Assembly: GCF_033807575.1 (NCBI RefSeq) | Contig: NC_084726.1 | Span: 13,020,001-13,084,000, forward strand | Direction of reading: 5' to 3' | Length of the DNA: 64,000 nt | DNA from: Cydia pomonella | Taxonomy: Eukaryota; Arthropoda; Insecta; Lepidoptera; Tortricidae | In this document: positions 33,484 through 43,215 of the stretch, piece after piece | Layout of the letters: every line of letters begins with the position of its first letter | Position numbering within the stretch: position 1 is the first letter of the stretch | Made by a program: the position numbers and the translations under genes | The notes under the pieces: generated by a model | Told to the model about the DNA's origin: nothing | Databases searched by the model: none | Seen by the model: only the letters and a program-made list of their open reading frames with translations

Positions 33484-34130
33484 GTTTGGGCTAGATGCAG
33501 GAGTCTGGCTGTCGCTTGTGACGTCTTCATTGTAGATGTAGGCTGGCTTCAGACGCTCTATAGTGACGACAGTAGTTCGTTGTGGCATTTGTATCTTGAA
33601 ATACTTGTCGTAGCGTTTGAGGACTTCGAACGGGCCATCATATGGTGGTGTGAGCGGGGGTCGCACGGTGTCATTACGCACGAATACGTGAGTACACGAC
33701 GCAAGGTCCTTATGCACGAAAGGTCTCCATTGCGTGGCGTGCGTCCGGGTTACAGGAACAAGTGATGACATTATCTCTGACAAACGTCGTACAAACTCTG
33801 CATCTTCAATCGTCGACTTTGTAGGTACGAAGAAATCAGCTGGCATGCGTAGTGGGGATCCATACGTCATCAATGCAGGACTTAGGTTGTTATCGCTGCG
33901 TAATGCGGCTCGTAATCCAAATAAAACTGTAGGCAGCTCTTCGGACCATCTTGAACTTTCGCCCCTTGCCATAAGAGCGGCTTTCAAAGTGCGGTGTAGC
34001 CTCTCCACTTGAGAATTCGCCTGAGGGTGGTAGGCAGTGGTACGTATTCTTGTGGTCCCAAGCTTCTTCAGGAGAGCGTTGAAAAGGTTTGACTCGAAGG
34101 TACGACCTTGACCCGACGTGATGCCATGGC
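33484..34130 (-). pseudogene. Gypsy integrase C-terminal part (inverted fragment)
   Basis: Read on the minus strand: ITSGQGRTFES, TTAYHPQANSQVERLHRTLK, a central region, RTHATQWRPFVHKD, a GPY/F module (PPYDGPFEVLKRYDKYFKIQ) and TIERLKPAY. It covers the second half of the catalytic core (the E of SQVERLH is kept) and the C-terminal domain. The usual D of the TSDQGR-type motif is G here (GGT codon), which removes one of the three metal-binding residues. Its GPY/F region is in frame because it keeps five Cs where the other copy at 36320 has four. Beyond PASSPN the frame enters foreign block sequence. Confidence 0.8.
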
Positions 34131-34476
34131 CGACAAGATGTTAGAGCACGCCGAGCCAGTCACCGTTGCTGCAGTCACACGAGCCACAGATTTTCAAGCC
34201 CCGCAAAGCAGCGAAAACACATTTTTTGAGAAGTTATCCCAGAAGATCGACAATTTAACACTCGAAATTGCAGCCCTTCGGTCCGGCGGCCGGCAACGCT
34301 ATCGCCGTCCCTTTCGCTCTCGCAGCCGTTCCCGTTCGAGATCTATGTCGGCGCATGGAACTTCACGCAAGCCCGGTGATCCTGGATGGCTGTGCAGATA
34401 TCACTTCAGATTCGGAGACAAAGCACGAAGATGTGAATCGCCGTGTAGCAAGAAGACTAGCTCATCGGAAAACTAA
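34126..34476 (+). pseudogene. gag C-terminus (CsRn1-type zinc motif)
   Basis: Resumes at MADKMLEHAEPVTVAAV, passes an SR-rich stretch (FRSRSRSRSRSM) and ends WLCRYHFRFGDKARRCESPC, a C-x3-H-x8-C-x3-C motif characteristic of CsRn1-clade Gag. The stop TAA overlaps the next ATG (TAATG at 34474-34478), and pol lies in another frame, which suits a frameshift or reinitiation mode of expression. The front two-thirds of Gag is missing. Confidence 0.75.
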
Positions 34477-36235
34477 TGCCTACACCGACTCTGGCGGGCC
34501 TCGGTGTACCTCCAGTCAGCAACCGCCTTTGTGTCATCGATCGCAACTCTCGAGAACGTTACCTCGTCGACACTGGCGCCGAAATATCAGTACTATCGTC
34601 GCATCACAAGAAGAACCAGTTATCAAGCACCTACAAGCTTTACGCCGCAAACGACACGCCGATTAAGACCTATGGAGAGAAAACAATCACTCTTAACTTG
34701 GGGCTACGGCGCGACTACCGTTGGACGTTTATCGTGGCTGCCATCAAGACCTCAATCCTCGGAGCTGATTTCCTTCGGCACTACAAGCTGCTACCTGACC
34801 TAGATCAAAAGAAGCTCATCGACAAAACCACTGAACTCCAAGTCAACGCATTAACAGTCCGAAGTACTCAAGAAACCGTCTATTTGATCAGCAGCAATCA
34901 AGCCTACTACGAGATTCTCAAACAGTATCCTAATGTACTACGACCAATGTCTTTGAAAACGCCGGCCAAGCATAACGTGCAGCATTTCATCGAGACTACG
35001 GGCCCCCCACTCTTCGCCAGGCCACGCCCACTGCCGCCCGACAAATATGCAGCGGCGAAGGCCGAATTCGAACGCTTGATGGAAATGGGCATCTGTCAAC
35101 CCTCAAACAGCCCCTGGGCAAGTCCGCTGCACGTTGTCAAGAAAAAAGATGGTTCTCTACGTGTCTGCGGCGATTATAGACGTCTGAACGCCGTAACACA
35201 ACCCGATCGCTATCCTTTACCTCGAATTCAAGATTTTACGTACCAGTTGCACAACAAGAAGATTTTTTCAAAATTAGACCTGAAGATGGCGTATTTTTGG
35301 ATCCCCATGAACAAAGAAGACGCGCAGAAAACTTCAATAATCACACCGTTCGGGTTGTTCCAGTTTAAGTCAATGACGTTCGGGCTCCGCAACTCAAGCC
35401 AAACATTCCAACGATTCATGCACGACGTTCTACGAGGCATAGATGGCTGTTTCTGTTACGTCGATGATCTTCTCCTGTCCTCTGAAAATGAAGAAAAACA
35501 CAAAACACTGCTCGACAAGTCCTGGAACGCCTAGATAAATACGGCGTAACTCTCAATGTCGATAAATGCGAGTTCGGACGAAGAAAAATCAACTTCCTTG
35601 GCTATCAAGTATCACCCGACGGCATCAGTCCCACTCAAGAGCGGATCGAAGCAACATCGAATTACCCAAAGCCGAAGACAGTCTGTGAGCTGAGAAGATT
35701 TCTAGGCATGTTAAATTTTTACCGTGACTGCCTACCACATCAAGCGGAACTTCAGTCTCAACTCAACAAGTATCTGCACAACTCCAAGAAAAATGACAAG
35801 ACTCCTATCGAATGGAACACCGAGTCAGATGAAGCTTTCAAGAAATGCCGCCAAAGCATATTGGAAGCAACTACGCTATCGTATCCAGTTCACGGCGCTC
35901 CTCTATGTATCATGAGTGATGCATCAGACCACAGCGTAGGAGGATTGGTCCAACAGAAAGTTGATAATGTTTGGAAACCGCTGGCATTTTTCTCGAAGGC
36001 ACTGAGTCCGACGCAACGCCGCTACAGTGTGTATGATCGCGAACTCCTAGCGATTTACATGGCTGTAAAGCACTTCAGACGACTTATAGAAGGCAATGAC
36101 GTCATCGTCTACACGGACCACAGACCACTTACGCACGCACTTACGCGAGCACCGAGCAGCAGCGACACTCCGAGACGCGAGCGCCAACTGCACTTCATTA
36201 GCCAATTTTGTCACCACTTGTTCCTGTAACCCGGA
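34476..36235 (+). pseudogene. Gypsy pol: protease, RT and RNase H, one frameshift
   Basis: Residues ~30-36 hold the protease motif VDTGAEISVL. RT spans roughly residues 180-360 with SPWASPLHVVKKKDG, DLKMAY, TPFGLFQF and the catalytic YVDD at ~328-331. The frame breaks at about 35518 (one base missing, then TAG) but continues in another frame: LDKYGVTLNVDKCEFG, NFLGYQVSPDG and RRFLGMLNFYR, then RNase H with SDASDHSVGG, YDRELLA and VYTDHRPL. At ~36213 RNase H jumps to the integrase tail, so the RNase H end, the integrase zinc finger and the catalytic core are deleted. It cannot make an active polyprotein. Confidence 0.85.
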
Positions 36236-36551
36236 CGCACGCCACGCAATGGAGACCTTTCGTGCATAAGGACCTTGCGTCGTGTACTCACGTATTCGTG
36301 CGTAATGACACCGTGCGACCCCGCTCACACCACCATATGATGGCCCGTTCGAAGTCCTCAAACGCTACGACAAGTATTTCAAGATACAAATGCCACAACG
36401 AACTACTGTCGTCACTATAGAGCGTCTGAAGCCAGCCTACATCTACAATGAAGACGTCACAAGCGACAGCCAGACTCCTGCATCTAGCCCAAACACTCAG
36501 ACGTATGTGACGAGATCGGGCAGAGTCACGAAACGTATTCGCTTCGCTTGA
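36215..36551 (+). pseudogene. Integrase C-terminal tail of the plus-strand copy
   Basis: Starts VPVTRTHATQWRPFVHKDLA, loses frame at CGACCCCGCTC (one C fewer than the inverted copy), then carries the GPY/F text out of frame. It ends TQTYVTRSGRVTKRIRFA and a stop just before the purine tract. It supplies the uninterrupted sequence that shows where the 12.4-kb block inserted. Confidence 0.75.
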
Positions 36552-36561
36552 GAGGGAGTGC
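36548..36561 (+). other. Polypurine tract
   Basis: TTGAGAGGGAGTGC immediately precedes the 3' LTR, the expected place for plus-strand priming. Confidence 0.6.
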
Positions 36562-36957
36562 TATGGGACATGCGCTCGCATCGACGGCCGGACGCAACTG
36601 AGGCGCGCGCAGGCGGCGCGCACGTATTTATGCAGCGGTTGGAGCGAGATGGAAGACAGGGCGTGCTACTCTCGCAAGCGACATTCTCTGCGGTAGTCCT
36701 GAATTGCTGTATTTTCTACTACCCACTTCATGCAACCGGCGATTGTGAGCGGGATAGAAGATATGCCATCGCACTCTAGAGAGGTGCGATTTACGTCAAA
36801 GGGTAGATTAGATTCTGTAGTTCTAAGATACCTATCTTTCTATTTTTTCGTAGGTTTAGGAATAGTATATAAGACGACGATACATTTCAATAAATGTTCA
36901 TTATTTAACTGACTATACCGCTGTTTACACTGGACTCCTCCTGCCTGGACCCCCATA
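36562..36957 (+). repeat. 3' LTR
   Basis: 396 bp, TATGGG...CCCATA, followed by target duplication AGCT (36958-36961). Compared by eye with the 5' LTR it differs by G/T near 36916 and A/G and A/C near 36943-36946. Confidence 0.9.
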
Positions 36958-37610
36958 AGCTCCCATAGTTAGCAAAAGCTTTGAGCTTCAGAAATTAGTC
37001 CGGAGTCGTGAATCATTTACTTGATATCGACAAGTGTGAGAGGACTTAAAATATAGGGTTCTTTATCTTTCATCGTAATATGTATATTGATATTGTCAAA
37101 ATCAAAATTCATTTACTTATTTGTAAACATACGGCCCAACTCGAATAGTGTCAAAGTCACATTTCATCAACCAAAAACGTCACTTTTGACATCGACAGAT
37201 CAGCAATTATCGCTGTGAATTGTCATCTTAAGCATTGTCCGAATTGGGCCAATAAGTTAAAGTTAAGATTTTAGTAATCTTAAAAAAAATCTTTGATTTA
37301 AGTTTGCACAACTCTTATAATCAGCTTTATTGAAGATACTTTTATAAATGTAAAATGTATCTTCTCTTAACTTTCATGTTGAGAGCTTTAAGTTCCACAG
37401 AAAGTACAAAATAAACAAAAGAACTCCAATCAATAAGTCTTTGCTGTACAAATCGGCTGGCGAGCTTAAAGCTTGTTTTCAAGCTCCCATAGTTAGCAAA
37501 AGCTTTGAGCTTCAGAAATTAGTCGGGAGTCGTGAATCATTTACTTGATAGTGGTAAGTGTGAGCGGATTCAAAATATAGGGTTCCGTATATTTTATTAT
37601 AGCTGTGTCA
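36958..37610 (+). repeat. Local segmental duplication with an empty gypsy target site
   Basis: AGCTCCCATAGTTAGCAAAA, GAGCTTCAGAAATTAGTC and GTCGTGAATCATTTACTTGA occur at 36958 and again at 37482. The sequence left of the second copy (37378-37485) matches the left gypsy flank (20225-20352). The unit is about 524 bp. The second copy reads TTTTCAAGCTCCCATAG with no insertion, the unoccupied site. Confidence 0.85.
37130..37251. mobile_element. MITE (ACGGCCCAA-ended)
   Basis: ACGGCCCAACTCGAATAG and CTTAAGCATTGTCCGAATTG-GGCC form short inverted ends around GTCACTTTTGACATCGACAG. Related by ends and interior to 50356-50530. Confidence 0.5.
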
Positions 37611-37814
37611 ATAGTATCTTCAACTCTATACCATTGCATCATGCTAGATGACAAGTTTTCATTAATTGTATCAGTCGATAACTCGATTTCCAACAGGTTG
37701 AGGAACAAGTGTCCAAAAATATGGGACCCTACATGAGATTAAAGCAATACTATAGTCAGAAATAACAATCAAAGTTTAACAAGCATATTCTGCGTGCGAG
37801 GAGCCCGTTACTAT

Positions 37815-37885
37815 TTTTTTATACCACGTTGGTTAACAAGCATACAGTACATAAGCAGTCATGTTGCGTTGCCGACCCTTTAAAA
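37815..37885 (-). mobile_element. LINE 3'-end scrap
   Basis: Minus copy of the GCTTACC family, degenerate: TTAACAAGCATACAGTACAT and TTGCGTTGCCGACCC. Confidence 0.5.
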
Positions 37886-37901
37886 AACTGTATATTTATT
37901 T

Positions 37902-37995
37902 AGTTAACCTTCATTGCACAATACAAAAAAGTACAAATGGCGGCTTTATGCCTTAAGGCATTGTCTACCAGTCAACCATTGGGCCAAACAGAAAC
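37902..37995 (-). mobile_element. LINE 3' terminal fragment (TTGACTGG family)
   Basis: Contains ACAAATGGCGGCTTTATGCC and CAGTCAACCATTGGGCC; see 8145. Confidence 0.6.
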
Positions 37996-38254
37996 TTAGA
38001 ATTACTAATATACTTATTTTTCAAAGAACCCTATACTGTAGCCCCTCAGGATAACCTTGGCAAGGAGCACATTTTTAAAACCATAAATAAATCTTTGTCT
38101 TTGCTGTATCCTTGTACGTTTTCTTGTAACACGGCGATAAGCAACATTGTCGCGAACAGAGACGGAACCCTAAAAACTGCAAACTTGTAGAAAAACTAAG
38201 TAAGCGATAAAACGTAGCCTTTTGTTGCACGCTGCAATGTGATCACATTAAGGA

Positions 38255-39131
38255 TAGGGATGGGCATTATACATGAATTATCGATATCGGTAAAATGGTA
38301 AAATTTTAATATTTTCATGAATTAGGTATGGTGTTTAAGGTCTTTATCTGGCCACAAAAATAGAGCTATGCAGTTAAATACTAATATAAAATATTTTGTT
38401 AAAAAAATACGTTGTTTCCGACGATATTCATCTTATTTTATGATATTTTATGACTTAAAGATGTATTTTAGTTTAGAGGATACCCCAAAAATTAATGTAG
38501 TAATTCTGTAGAGCGGTCACCACGATACAGGCCTAGCCTAGTGTGGGACCACTGAGCTAGTTATGTAATTTTATCTTCTTTCTTTTAATAATCGTTTTTT
38601 TTTTAATTCAACTGAACATTGGTCCAATCCGATTCAAAAAGTCCAACACATGATATAAATGACTGTAACATGTGTTTATGTTTACCTAAAGATCAGTATA
38701 CTGTAATAGTCATCGACATCCCAATTCCCTGTCATTTTACAATACGAGGTTACTACAATACAATACAATACAATCAAACAATACTAAGATAATGTTTTTT
38801 TGTAAGTTTTTGACATTGGGGACCTACTACATCTCAAATTTTAATGTGTTACTAAACCATAGATAACCATACCAACTCTGTTATATTGAAGTAATTACTA
38901 ATTTTAAGATTATTGTAGTTATGTAATATAATGTTTACCCAAGTCTTGGCTGTTGTTTTTACAAATGTTGCTATAAATTTTACATGTTACCAGATTATGA
39001 TTTCACTGTAGATGTTTATTGACTTGTGAAAGAGCCTTTTTACGGATTTATTATTTCAATAATGAATTTTAATTTCTAATGAATTATTTTTTTTTAAATT
39101 CGCACTGTTATCGATATCTATCCCATCCCTA
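38255..39131. mobile_element. Possible hAT-like element
   Basis: TAGGGATGGGCATTATACAT at the left and CTATCCCATCCCTA at the right form short inverted ends with a nearby TATCGATATC at both sides. TAGGGATGGG resembles hAT termini. No convincing 8-bp duplication and no transposase. Confidence 0.35.
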
Positions 39132-39868
39132 CCTTTGTTTACAGGAACTTTAGCTCAATTATTTTAATAGAGGACATCTTGGGCGCCGCGTATCCCATCT
39201 TTTCATTTACTTTGCGTCTGTAACAACTATGCCGTCAGTAAGACACGAGCTGAGAGCGAAACATATTTAATAAATTGGTCGTGTGTACTGGGGATCCGTT
39301 TAAGGGCATATTGAGTACCATATCTTGATAAGAAAACATCGAGGACATTTTTTTGTAATGAAAAAAAAATTTTTTTCCATTGGGCAGGTCGTCCATGTCG
39401 GCCATACTCTTCATTAAAAGGCCAAAAAAAAATTCCTAATTAGGACAGAATACCAAAAATGCCCTTAAATAGATCCCCACTATTTTTGTTACAACTTGTA
39501 GACGAAACTCTTATTCATAAAACTTAATCTCTTTAAAATATTATCTCTTACCTTACAAACAAAAATGACAGAAATAGACAAACTATAACTATTAGCAGGG
39601 TTGAATTTGGCAGATATTATATTAAATATATGTGTTTTAAAATTATTTTTTCCTGTAACAACTGTAATTATGGAACGGACTACAAGTTGATTGTTTTATA
39701 AATTTTGGAAAGACTAGTCGAAATTTTCTATGGAACTGCCATCTTTCGCGAAACTATGTCAGTCTACTGACATTACTACTGTAACAGGGGGGCGAAATTG
39801 ATTGTATTCATATGATATTGAATCGCTACCGCTTGTAACTCAAAGCCCCTCTCTCAAGAGAAAGGTTT
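39132..39868. other. Spacer with a MITE
   Basis: 39288-39484 is bounded by TACTGGGGATCCGTTTAAGG and CCCTTAAATAGATCCCCACT, an inverted pair typical of a MITE. The rest is unassigned. Confidence 0.45.
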
Positions 39869-39869
39869 T

Positions 39870-40482
39870 TGTCTTAGACTAAATAATTGCTTCGTGTTTG
39901 CTCTGATCTATTCGATACACGATTACTTCAACACTAACCTTTTCTTTAAACACATGCAACACATGGTCTGTGCTCATCCGGCAAGAACTGCTCTATTGTC
40001 AAAAAGCGTTCTCGGTATGGCTCCCAGAGTGTACAACAAACTACCTGAACATATAAGGAGAATGTGTGATATAACTATATTTAAAAAATCTGTTAAAGAA
40101 TTTTTGTCCAGGATGGCTTTCTACTCCTGTAATGAATTTCTTACTGGAAACTTTGACTAAACTATTATTATATTATTTGGAAATTGTATTATTTATTTGT
40201 TTATTCTTATTATTTTATACTGATATTGCTGGAAGTTTTAATTAATTGTTAGTTAAAATTGTTGTTAAGTGTTAATTGTATTTTGTGGACATTTAATTCT
40301 GTTTTTAATTTAGTGCGTGTTGCATGCTAATTGATATTATCAATGAAACCTAATTTCGTATGCCCTTGGGTACGACATAGTGAAACAAGCAAATGTATAA
40401 CCATCATATGCAATATCATGTTGTATACACCTATGTTCGACGAATAAAGTATTTGTATTTGTATTTGTATTTGTATTAAAAA
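39870..40482 (+). pseudogene. 5'-truncated LINE 3' end (ORF2 C-terminus)
   Basis: The 88-codon frame 39894-40160 reads MVCAHPARTALLSKSVLGMA, PRVYNKLPEHIRRMCDITIF and KKSVKEFL, the usual end of CR1/Jockey-group reverse transcriptases (R-A-P---Y-KLP--I, FKK-VK-FL). The UTR ends in GACGAATAAAGTA and a five-fold TTTGTA-type tail. The upstream part of the element is missing. Confidence 0.7.
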
Positions 40483-40544
40483 GATATTAGCTTAGGTTTA
40501 ATTAGGTTTTCTCACTTATATTTTGAATACCTATTTTTTATAAA

Positions 40545-41008
40545 CAATCATACGGACCGCCTGATGGTAAGCAGTCTATGGAAGCCTGTAACTCCAGAGC
40601 TGTGGGCCTACCGCGAAAACCCAAATTCGCAACTTGCGGTGATCTCTCTTTTTTACTCCAATGAAGGCTTAATTTGAATGACAGAGAAAAAAGTCCGGAA
40701 CTTGCAAACTTCGATTTTCGCGGTTACCGATAACCCTTTTACATGCACGTTTCCCACCCTAACACTCCGCACCCTCGTTGAGCTCTGGCAAACTTACTCA
40801 CCGGCAGGAACACAACACATGACTATGAGTTGGGTCTAGTGTTATTTGGCTGCGGTTTTCTGTAAGGTGGAGGTACTTCCCCAGTTGGGCTCTGCTCTAG
40901 ATCTGGAATGACATCCGCTGTGCTGTGCCCTACCACACAAAGCGAGATGACATTCACAGTGCCCATACCTCTCTTTGGACATAGTTTAAGAATATACCCG
41001 AGTCGTTT
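40545..41008 (-). mobile_element. LINE/SINE 3'-end composite (minus) split by a MITE
   Basis: Outer parts match 14245. The minus frame 41014-40823 is continuous: GTVNVISLCVVGHSTADVIP, DLEQSPTGEVPPPYRKPQP, NNTRPNS and a stop, making this the best-preserved copy of that short frame. The insertion at 40605-40737 is a GGGCCTACCGCGAA MITE. Confidence 0.7.
40605..40737. mobile_element. MITE (GGGCCTACCGCGAA family)
   Basis: Starts GGGCCTACCGCGAAAACCC and ends TTTTCGCGGTTACCGATAACCC, imperfect inverted ends shared with 8025 and 50698. Confidence 0.6.
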
Positions 41009-41012
41009 GTTC

Positions 41013-41112
41013 ATTTATGATAAATACATGAATAAATGCCCCTACAAGGATTCGAATGCAAGACCTCCTGCTTCTCAGAAAAGGTCACTACTGACTAGGC
41101 TAGGAGCCCGTA
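41013..41112 (-). mobile_element. tRNA-derived SINE head (minus)
   Basis: GATAAATACATGAATAAATG, CTACAAGGATTCGAATGCAA (B box reversed) and GGTCACTACTGACTAGGCTA (A box reversed) match the 5954 family. Confidence 0.6.
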
Positions 41113-41535
41113 AATCTTCCCCAAAAAACGAGTCCGACTTCCCAAACTACCGACAAAAGACCGTTTTGGCAAACCAAAGACCATTAAAGATACCTATTTC
41201 GGGCCGATAAAACTTTGTCCAAGTACAACAATCGTTTTTCGTAATGTAATTAATTCACCCCTTTCGACGGTCGATTCTGGCCCATTCGATAATTTGTCGC
41301 GCACTTTTTTTATCTTGATTCTAATATCGTCGATTATTTTATCATCTTCTTTACAATGTCTCACTTTGGGAGCTTCAGGTCCACGTTGCAATCTCTTCCC
41401 AAATATTTATTTTTATTTTTTCCGAAAGTACCTGCTATATGACCCCCCGGGGGGTGAAACTGATCCTTTCGGGCATTCTTGGCTTCAATTTTTTGACCGA
41501 AAAGCAATTGGAAAATATCAAATGATATTTCATAC
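41113..41535. other. Unassigned sequence with CGATAATTTGTCGC motifs
   Basis: TTCGATAATTTGTCGC occurs at 41287 and again at 41768 and (as GTCGATAATTTGTCGC) at 41808. A low-complexity CCCCCCGGGGGG palindrome lies at 41443. No gene recognised. Confidence 0.4.
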
Positions 41536-41539
41536 ATTA

Positions 41540-41632
41540 GTTGGAGTTGCAGGCGTACATTAGGCTACGGAGACTGCTTACCATCAGGTGGGCCGTATGC
41601 TTGTTTGCCACCAACGTAGTATTTAAAAAAAG
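41540..41632 (+). mobile_element. LINE 3' end (GCTTACCATCAGG family)
   Basis: TTGGAGTTGCAGGCGTACAT, GACTGCTTACCATCAGGTGG, then an A-rich tail. Confidence 0.65.
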
Positions 41633-41651
41633 TATAGTTCTAATAACCTCA

Positions 41652-41728
41652 TTAGGACGAACCGTGGTGTGATCTCGTGACTTTTGGTCTGAAAGTCGCT
41701 CGCCTTATCGCTAAGCATCGCTCTCAAC
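41652..41728 (-). mobile_element. tRNA-like SINE head (minus)
   Basis: Minus GATGCTTAGCGATAAGGCGA and GCGACTTTCAGACCAAAAGT resemble a tRNA D-arm and anticodon arm; the T-arm is poor. Confidence 0.4.
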
Positions 41729-42094
41729 GTAATTTGTCGCACCCTTTGGTGGTCAATTCCGGCCCCTTCGATAATTTGTCGCACACTCCGGGTCGGTATC
41801 GACCTCGTCGATAATTTGTCGCTATCTGATTAATGTTTCGACATAGTTCTGGAACTCCAATTCCCGATATTGTCAGGCTAATTCGAACGTACAGTGATAT
41901 CAGAATCATATTTGAATCATGTTAGTCACGCTCCGCTTCTATGGTTTGTTGTCAAGACAACAACAACTCATGGCGCAAAATACTGATTGTCTGTGCCGGT
42001 TCTATACGGACTAATAATAGTTCAATGGATTCAAATATCATTCTGATGTCCGAATTAGCCTGATAGTTGTGGAAGTACAATACCCTTGTTTTTT

Positions 42095-42395
42095 TATACC
42101 ACGAGTTGCTTGCGCATTGCCGATCCTAACAGCCCCCCCCACCCCTCGTTGAGCTCTGGCAACCTTACTCACCGGCAGGAACACAACACTATGAGTAGGG
42201 TCTAGTGTTATTTGGCTGCTGTTTTCTATAAGGTGGATACCTCCACGAAGTACCCTTCCCCAGTTGGGCTCTGCTCTAGACCTGGAATGAGATCCGTTGT
42301 GCTGTGCCCTACCACACAAAGCGAGATGACATTCACAACGCCCATGCGCCTCTTCTGGACGTAGTTTAAGGACGTACCCGGGTTCGTTATGGTAT
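42095..42395 (-). mobile_element. LINE/SINE 3'-end composite (minus)
   Basis: GTTGAGCTCTGGCAACCTTA, CCGGCAGGAACACAACACTA and CCCTACCACACAAAGCGAGA identify the family. A 14-bp insertion (near 42250) breaks the short frame. Confidence 0.65.
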
Positions 42396-42621
42396 CGGAA
42401 ACTATAAATTAGATTTAGACGCACCTGAGTACGTATCTAGAAATAAAAAGGAACGAGCTGTTTGTTTGAGGGATTTTCGTAACGATGTGAAATCTAATAA
42501 ATTGTTTCGTGTAGTTTAATTTTTGTTTGGTTGTGTACTTATTTCATTTAGATTAATTGTAATTTTAAGTTGTTTTTGGACATGTTTTTGTACCTTATAT
42601 AAATAATTAATAAATATTATG
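42396..42621. other. AT-rich spacer
   Basis: Nothing recognised. Confidence 0.3.
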
Positions 42622-42838
42622 GGACATTATTACACAAATTGACTAAAGCCCCACAGTAAGCTCATTAAGGCTTAGACAATGATATAAATAATATATAAAT
42701 ACTCAAATACATAGAAAACACCCATGACTCAGGAACAAATATCCGTGCTCATCACACGAATAAATGCCCTTACCGGGATTGAACCCGGGACCATCGGCTT
42801 CATATGCAGGGTCACTACCCACTAGGCCAGACCGGTCG
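42622..42838 (-). mobile_element. tRNA-derived SINE (minus)
   Basis: Complete-looking reverse copy: GGACATTATTACACAAATTG, CCACAGTAAGCTCATTAAGG, ATAGAAAACACCCATGACTC, GCCCTTACCGGGATTGAACC (B box) and GGTCACTACCCACTAGGCCA (A box). Confidence 0.8.
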
Positions 42839-42944
42839 TCGGGGATTCGAACTAAGGACCATTTTCTAATACATATGTAACTGACAGAAGTACGAGTGAG
42901 AGGTGCGAGATGTCAAACGACGTCAAATTGATAGTAAAAATCAA

Positions 42945-43215
42945 ATTTTGACGACTTGTTTGGCCTAGTGGGTAGTGACCCTGCCTACGAAGCTGATGGT
43001 CCCGGGTTCAAATCCTGGTAAGGGCATTTATTCGTGTGATGAGCATGGATATTTGTTCCTGAGTCATGGATGTTTTCTATGTATTTAAGTATTTATACAT
43101 ATTTATATATTATATATATCGTTGTCTAAGTACCCTCAACGCAAGCCTTATTGAGCTTACTGTGGGACTTAGTCAATTTGTGTAATAATGTCCTATAATA
43201 TTTATTTATTTATTA
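42945..43215 (+). mobile_element. tRNA-derived SINE (plus)
   Basis: Same family in the opposite direction about 110 bp away: TTTGGCCTAGTGGGTAGTGA, CCCGGGTTCAAATCCTGGTA, GTGTGATGAGCATGGATATT, CTTACTGTGGGACTTAGTCA, ending in TTTATTTATT. Confidence 0.8.

Larger units (their letters stand above)
20353..36957 (+). mobile_element. Rearranged Ty3/gypsy retrotransposon, CsRn1 type
   Basis: Bounded by two same-orientation 396-bp LTRs (TATGGG...CCCATA) and a 4-bp AGCT duplication (20349-20352 and 36958-36961). In order: 5' LTR, tRNA-Trp-type primer site, first ~24 gag codons, an inverted fragment of integrase/3' end/LTR (20846-21065 and 33484-34126) split by a 12.4-kb block, gag C-terminus, protease-RT-RNase H with a frameshift, a short integrase tail, purine tract, 3' LTR. 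CsRn1 membership is inferred from the Gag C-x3-H-x8-C-x3-C motif, the tRNA-Trp-like primer site and the GPY/F module. Defective: most of gag and of its own integrase is missing. Confidence 0.85.

Noticed and set aside
33481..34012. Plus-strand frames of 94 and 92 codons
   Set aside because: Shadows of the inverted integrase.
38255..39131. Confident hAT transposon
   Set aside because: Inverted ends are short and no matching 8-bp flanks could be found; kept only as a low-confidence feature.
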